Origin: Acidobacteriota bacterium
GTDB taxonomy: Bacteria > Acidobacteriota > Terriglobia > UBA7540
DNA length: 8,143 nt
Direction of reading: 5' to 3'
Assembly (NCBI GenBank): GCA_003165615.1
Contig: PLWR01000600.1
Coordinates: forward strand, 1-8,143
Numbering within the stretch: position 1 is the stretch's first letter; each line of letters starts with the position of its first letter. The position numbers and the translations under genes were made by a program. Below are positions 5,808 through 8,143 of the stretch, in pieces. The notes under the pieces were generated by a model. That model made no database searches, was not told the origin of the DNA, and was given only the letters and a program-made list of their open reading frames with translations.

Positions 5808-6965
5808 ATGGAAGTTCTTGCGATCATTGCCACGAGAAGGCGCCACACACGCCGACCCGCCGCCCAGGGGTGGTGCATTGGCGCGTTGCTTGCGAGCCTC
5901 CTGATGCTGGGAGGTTGCGCATCCAAGCCGGCGAAATCGGAAGGCATGCAGATGGAGATTCGCGTTCCGGTTACGGTGGCGAAGGCTTTAGTGAAAAGCG
6001 TCCCCGTGCAGGTGGAAGTCATCGGCAACGTGGAAGCCTACTCCAATGTTTCCGTGCGCGCGCAGATGGCCGGTGAAGTCGAGCGCGCTTATTTTACCCA
6101 GGGCGAGGACGTCAAGAAGGGCCAATTGCTGTTCACGCTGGATCGCCGCCCGTTCCAGGCCACGCTGAATCAGCTTGAGGCCAACCTGGCGCGCGACCAG
6201 GCGCAACTGGCCAACGCCCGCGCCCAGGCAGACCGCAACGAAAAGCTCTTTCAGGCGGGCATCATCTCCAAGGACCAGTACGACACGTTCCGAACCACCG
6301 CCCAGGCAGACGAAGCCACGGTGCGCGCCGGCCAGGCCGAAATCGAAAACGCCAAGGTGAACTTAAGCTACTGCTCCATCTACTCTCCCCTGGACGGACG
6401 CACGGGGAGTTATCAGGTTTACCCCGGCAATATCGCCAAGGTGAATGATACGATTCTGGTGGTCATTAATCAGGTTCACCCCATCTATGTGACTTTCGCG
6501 GTGCCGGAACAATACCTTGCCGAGGTGAAGGAATTCCAGGGGCGGGGCCCGCTCGAGGTGGAGGCGCAGATTCCCAATGATTCGCGGCCACCGTCCACGG
6601 GCCAACTCACGTTTATTGACAACACCGTGGACGCGGCCACGGGCACCATCAAGATGCGTGGCACGTTTCCGAACCCCGACAGTCGCCTGTGGCCGGGGCA
6701 GTTCGTGAATGTCGTCCTGCGGCTCAGCGTGCAGCCCAACGCCATCGTGGTGCCGTCACAGTCAGTGCAGACGGGCCAAATTGGCAAATACCTGTTCGTC
6801 GTGAAATCTGACTCCAGCGCCGACCTTCGGCCGGTGGAGGTGGGCGCAACCGTGCAGGGTCAAACGGTGATCGAGAAGGGCGTCGCGCCCGGCGAAACCG
6901 TGGTCACCGACGGCCAGTTGCTGCTGGCGCCGGGATCCAAGGTGGAAATCAAGAAGGGGTCCTAG
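5808..6965 (+). CDS. RND efflux periplasmic adaptor lipoprotein (MdtA/AcrA-like)
   Basis: A 385-residue membrane-fusion protein that would link an inner-membrane RND pump to an outer-membrane channel. After a basic N-terminus, ASLLMLGGC is a lipobox with Cys37 as the lipidated residue. The usual adaptor domains follow in order: first half of the lipoyl-like sandwich (about 75-112, with VEVIGNVEAYSNVSVRAQMAG), an alpha-hairpin coiled coil (about 113-183), second lipoyl half (SPLDGRTGSYQVYPGNIA, 193-210), beta-barrel (about 220-300, with ATGTIKMRGTFPNPDSRLWPGQFV), and membrane-proximal domain to the end. Length is normal. AGGAGA at 5793-5798, 9 bases upstream, supports this start. It lies 140 bases before an RND pump gene, its natural partner. 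Substrate range cannot be read from sequence. Confidence 0.92.
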   Translation: MEVLAIIATRRRHTRRPAAQGWCIGALLASLLMLGGCASKPAKSEGMQMEIRVPVTVAKALVKSVPVQVEVIGNVEAYSNVSVRAQMAGEVERAYFTQGEDVKKGQLLFTLDRRPFQATLNQLEANLARDQAQLANARAQADRNEKLFQAGIISKDQYDTFRTTAQADEATVRAGQAEIENAKVNLSYCSIYSPLDGRTGSYQVYPGNIAKVNDTILVVINQVHPIYVTFAVPEQYLAEVKEFQGRGPLEVEAQIPNDSRPPSTGQLTFIDNTVDAATGTIKMRGTFPNPDSRLWPGQFVNVVLRLSVQPNAIVVPSQSVQTGQIGKYLFVVKSDSSADLRPVEVGATVQGQTVIEKGVAPGETVVTDGQLLLAPGSKVEIKKGS

Positions 6966-7014
6966 AAAAGGATTCCCATGCTTAGCGCTGATTGACCAGA
7001 GTGGCAAAGTCGCT

Positions 7015-7032
7015 CCCCAGGTCATCATGGGG
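7015..7032 (+). promoter_or_regulatory. Short hairpin followed by T-rich repeat between adaptor and pump genes
   Basis: CCCCA and TGGGG can pair around an 8-base loop. TTTGCACTTTTGCC and further T-rich repeat copy F follow at once. The arrangement resembles a weak intrinsic terminator or attenuator, but the stem is only 5 bp and the T runs are interrupted. Confidence 0.3.
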
Positions 7033-7091
7033 TTTGCACTTTTGCCTTTTGACTTTTGCGCTTTGACTTTTGACTTGTTCTTGCCTTTGTT
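7033..7091 (-). repeat. Dispersed heptad repeat, copy F
   Basis: The plus strand reads TTTGCACTTTTGCC, TTTTGACTTTTGCGC, TTTGAC, TTTTGACTTGTTCTTGCC. Reversed, this is GGCAAGAACAAGTC followed by A-rich units ending in GTC or GC. It is the longest and most degenerate copy, mixing TTTTGAC with TTTTGC units. It fills most of the adaptor-pump gap and ends about 15 bases before the pump ATG. Confidence 0.8.
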
Positions 7092-7105
7092 CGCAACAGG
7101 CTCTT

Positions 7106-8143
7106 ATGAATTTAGCAGAACTCTTCATCCGCCGGCCCATCATGACCACGCTCGCGATGCTGGCCATTCTGCTTTTTGGCATCATTGCCTATCGCGCCCT
7201 GCCGGTCAGCAACCTGCCCAACGTCGACTATCCCACCCTTCAAGTGAGCGCCAACCTGCCGGGGGCGAGCCCTGAGACCATGGCCGCCGCGGTGGCCACG
7301 CCGCTGGAGCGCGAGTTCTCCACCATTGCCGGCATTGAGTCCATGAATTCCTCGAGCACGCAGGGCGGCACGCAGATCACCATGCAGTTCAGCATGAGCC
7401 GCAGTATTGATGCCGCGGCGCAGGATGTGCAGGCCGCCATTGCCCGTTCGCAGGCCAGGCTGCCCACGGACATGCCTGCGCCACCCTCCTACGAAAAAGT
7501 CAACCCCGCGGACACGCCGATCATCTACATGGCGGTCTACTCCAACACCCTGGCGTCCTCCACCGTCGATGACTATGCCGACACCCTGATGGCGCAGCGC
7601 ATTTCCATGATTGCCGGCGTGGCGCAGGTGCAGTTGTACGGAGCGCAGAAATACGCCGTGCGCGTGCAGCTTGATCCCCAGGCGCTGGCCACGCGCGGCA
7701 TCGGCATTGATGAGGTCACGGACGCCATCAAGAATGCCAACGTCAACCTGCCCACCGGAACCCTTTTCGGCACGCACAAGTCCTTCGTGGTGCAGGCCAA
7801 CGGCCAGCTCCGCAATGCCGCCGCTTACCGGCCGCTGATCGTTGCCTATCGCAACGGCGCGCCGGTGCGTTTGGAGGCGCTGGGCCAGGTGATTGACAGT
7901 GTGGTGAACAACAAGGTGGTGACCTGGTACAACGGGACCACCGCCATGGTGCTGGCCATCCAGCGCCAACCCGGCACCAACACCATCGAGGTGGTTGACA
8001 ACATCCGCCGCCTGCTGCCCACCTTTCGCAAGGAGATTCCGCAATCCATCCATCTGGAAACGCTTTACGACAGCTCGATTGCCATCCGCGAATCTGTGGA
8101 CGACGTCAAGTTTACGCTCTACCTGACGCTGGCGCTGGTGGTG
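7106..8143 (+). CDS. RND multidrug efflux pump subunit (MdtB/MdtC-like HAE1 family), 3' truncated
   Basis: The first 346 residues of an inner-membrane proton-driven exporter of about 1000-1050 residues; the frame is open to the window edge. MNLAELFIRRPIMTTLAML is a typical RND N-terminus, with TM1 at about 11-29. The first porter-domain segment follows: PNVDYPTLQVSANLPGASPE, TPLEREFSTIAGIESMNSSS, then KVNPADTPI (131-139), which resembles the MdtB/MdtC subfamily. GVAQVQLYGAQKYAVRVQLDP and the SSIAIRESVDDVKFTL lead-in to TM2 are also standard. The proton-relay residues in TM4 and TM10 lie outside the window. The ribosome binding site is weak (AGG, 7 bases before the ATG). It follows its adaptor in the same direction. 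MdtB and MdtC often occur as a pair, so a second pump gene may follow. Confidence 0.93.
   Translation, partial: MNLAELFIRRPIMTTLAMLAILLFGIIAYRALPVSNLPNVDYPTLQVSANLPGASPETMAAAVATPLEREFSTIAGIESMNSSSTQGGTQITMQFSMSRSIDAAAQDVQAAIARSQARLPTDMPAPPSYEKVNPADTPIIYMAVYSNTLASSTVDDYADTLMAQRISMIAGVAQVQLYGAQKYAVRVQLDPQALATRGIGIDEVTDAIKNANVNLPTGTLFGTHKSFVVQANGQLRNAAAYRPLIVAYRNGAPVRLEALGQVIDSVVNNKVVTWYNGTTAMVLAIQRQPGTNTIEVVDNIRRLLPTFRKEIPQSIHLETLYDSSIAIRESVDDVKFTLYLTLALVV

Noticed and set aside
7112..8053. 313-codon minus-strand frame opposite the RND pump
   Set aside because: It is rich in His, Gly and Arg, as expected for the complement of a GC-rich gene. The plus strand carries unmistakable RND sequence that is open to the window edge.

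Overview
The window reads as chromosomal DNA of a free-living, GC-rich, diderm bacterium. It carries a Tat-exported multidomain glycoside hydrolase, an enolase-superfamily sugar-acid dehydratase, an RND efflux pair with a lipoprotein adaptor, and many AT-rich dispersed repeats between the genes. I lean towards Acidobacteriota, or a similar soil lineage such as Verrucomicrobiota or Planctomycetota. This is an inference from gene style; no rRNA or other phylogenetic marker is present.

Layout. Positions 1-932 hold the 3' part of a mannonate-dehydratase-like gene. Positions 1111-3843 hold a Tat-signal protein with a discoidin-like domain and a clan GH-A type barrel, into which a concanavalin/LamG-like sandwich is inserted. 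Positions 4050-4427 hold a four-helix-bundle (23S rRNA IVS-type) gene broken by one in-frame TGA. Positions 4414-5256 hold an exported S1C-like serine protease whose start overlaps that gene. Positions 5257-5807 hold no intact gene: they contain a minus-strand remnant of a probable RelE/ParE-type toxin, two hairpin elements, a repeat and a candidate promoter. Positions 5808-6965 encode an MdtA-like adaptor, and 7106 to the end encodes the N-terminal part of an MdtB/MdtC-like RND pump. All intact genes are on the plus strand.

How the genes work together. The hydrolase and the dehydratase fit a saccharide-catabolism neighbourhood: extracytoplasmic release of sugars, then dehydration of sugar acids in the cytoplasm. 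The adaptor and pump form a separate efflux operon. The protease and the four-helix-bundle gene overlap, but no functional link is visible.

The most unusual material is non-coding. Six degenerate copies of a heptad repeat (AAAATGC/AAAGTGC units behind a conserved CAAGTC-like leader) lie in or next to nearly every gene junction. They are in one orientation before about 4.1 kb and in the opposite orientation after it. One copy lies inside the protease gene and encodes much of its signal peptide. Two copies sit beside a second repeat, a hairpin whose stem differs by compensatory changes while its flanks are conserved. This looks like a composite, REP/BIME-like or structured-RNA element.
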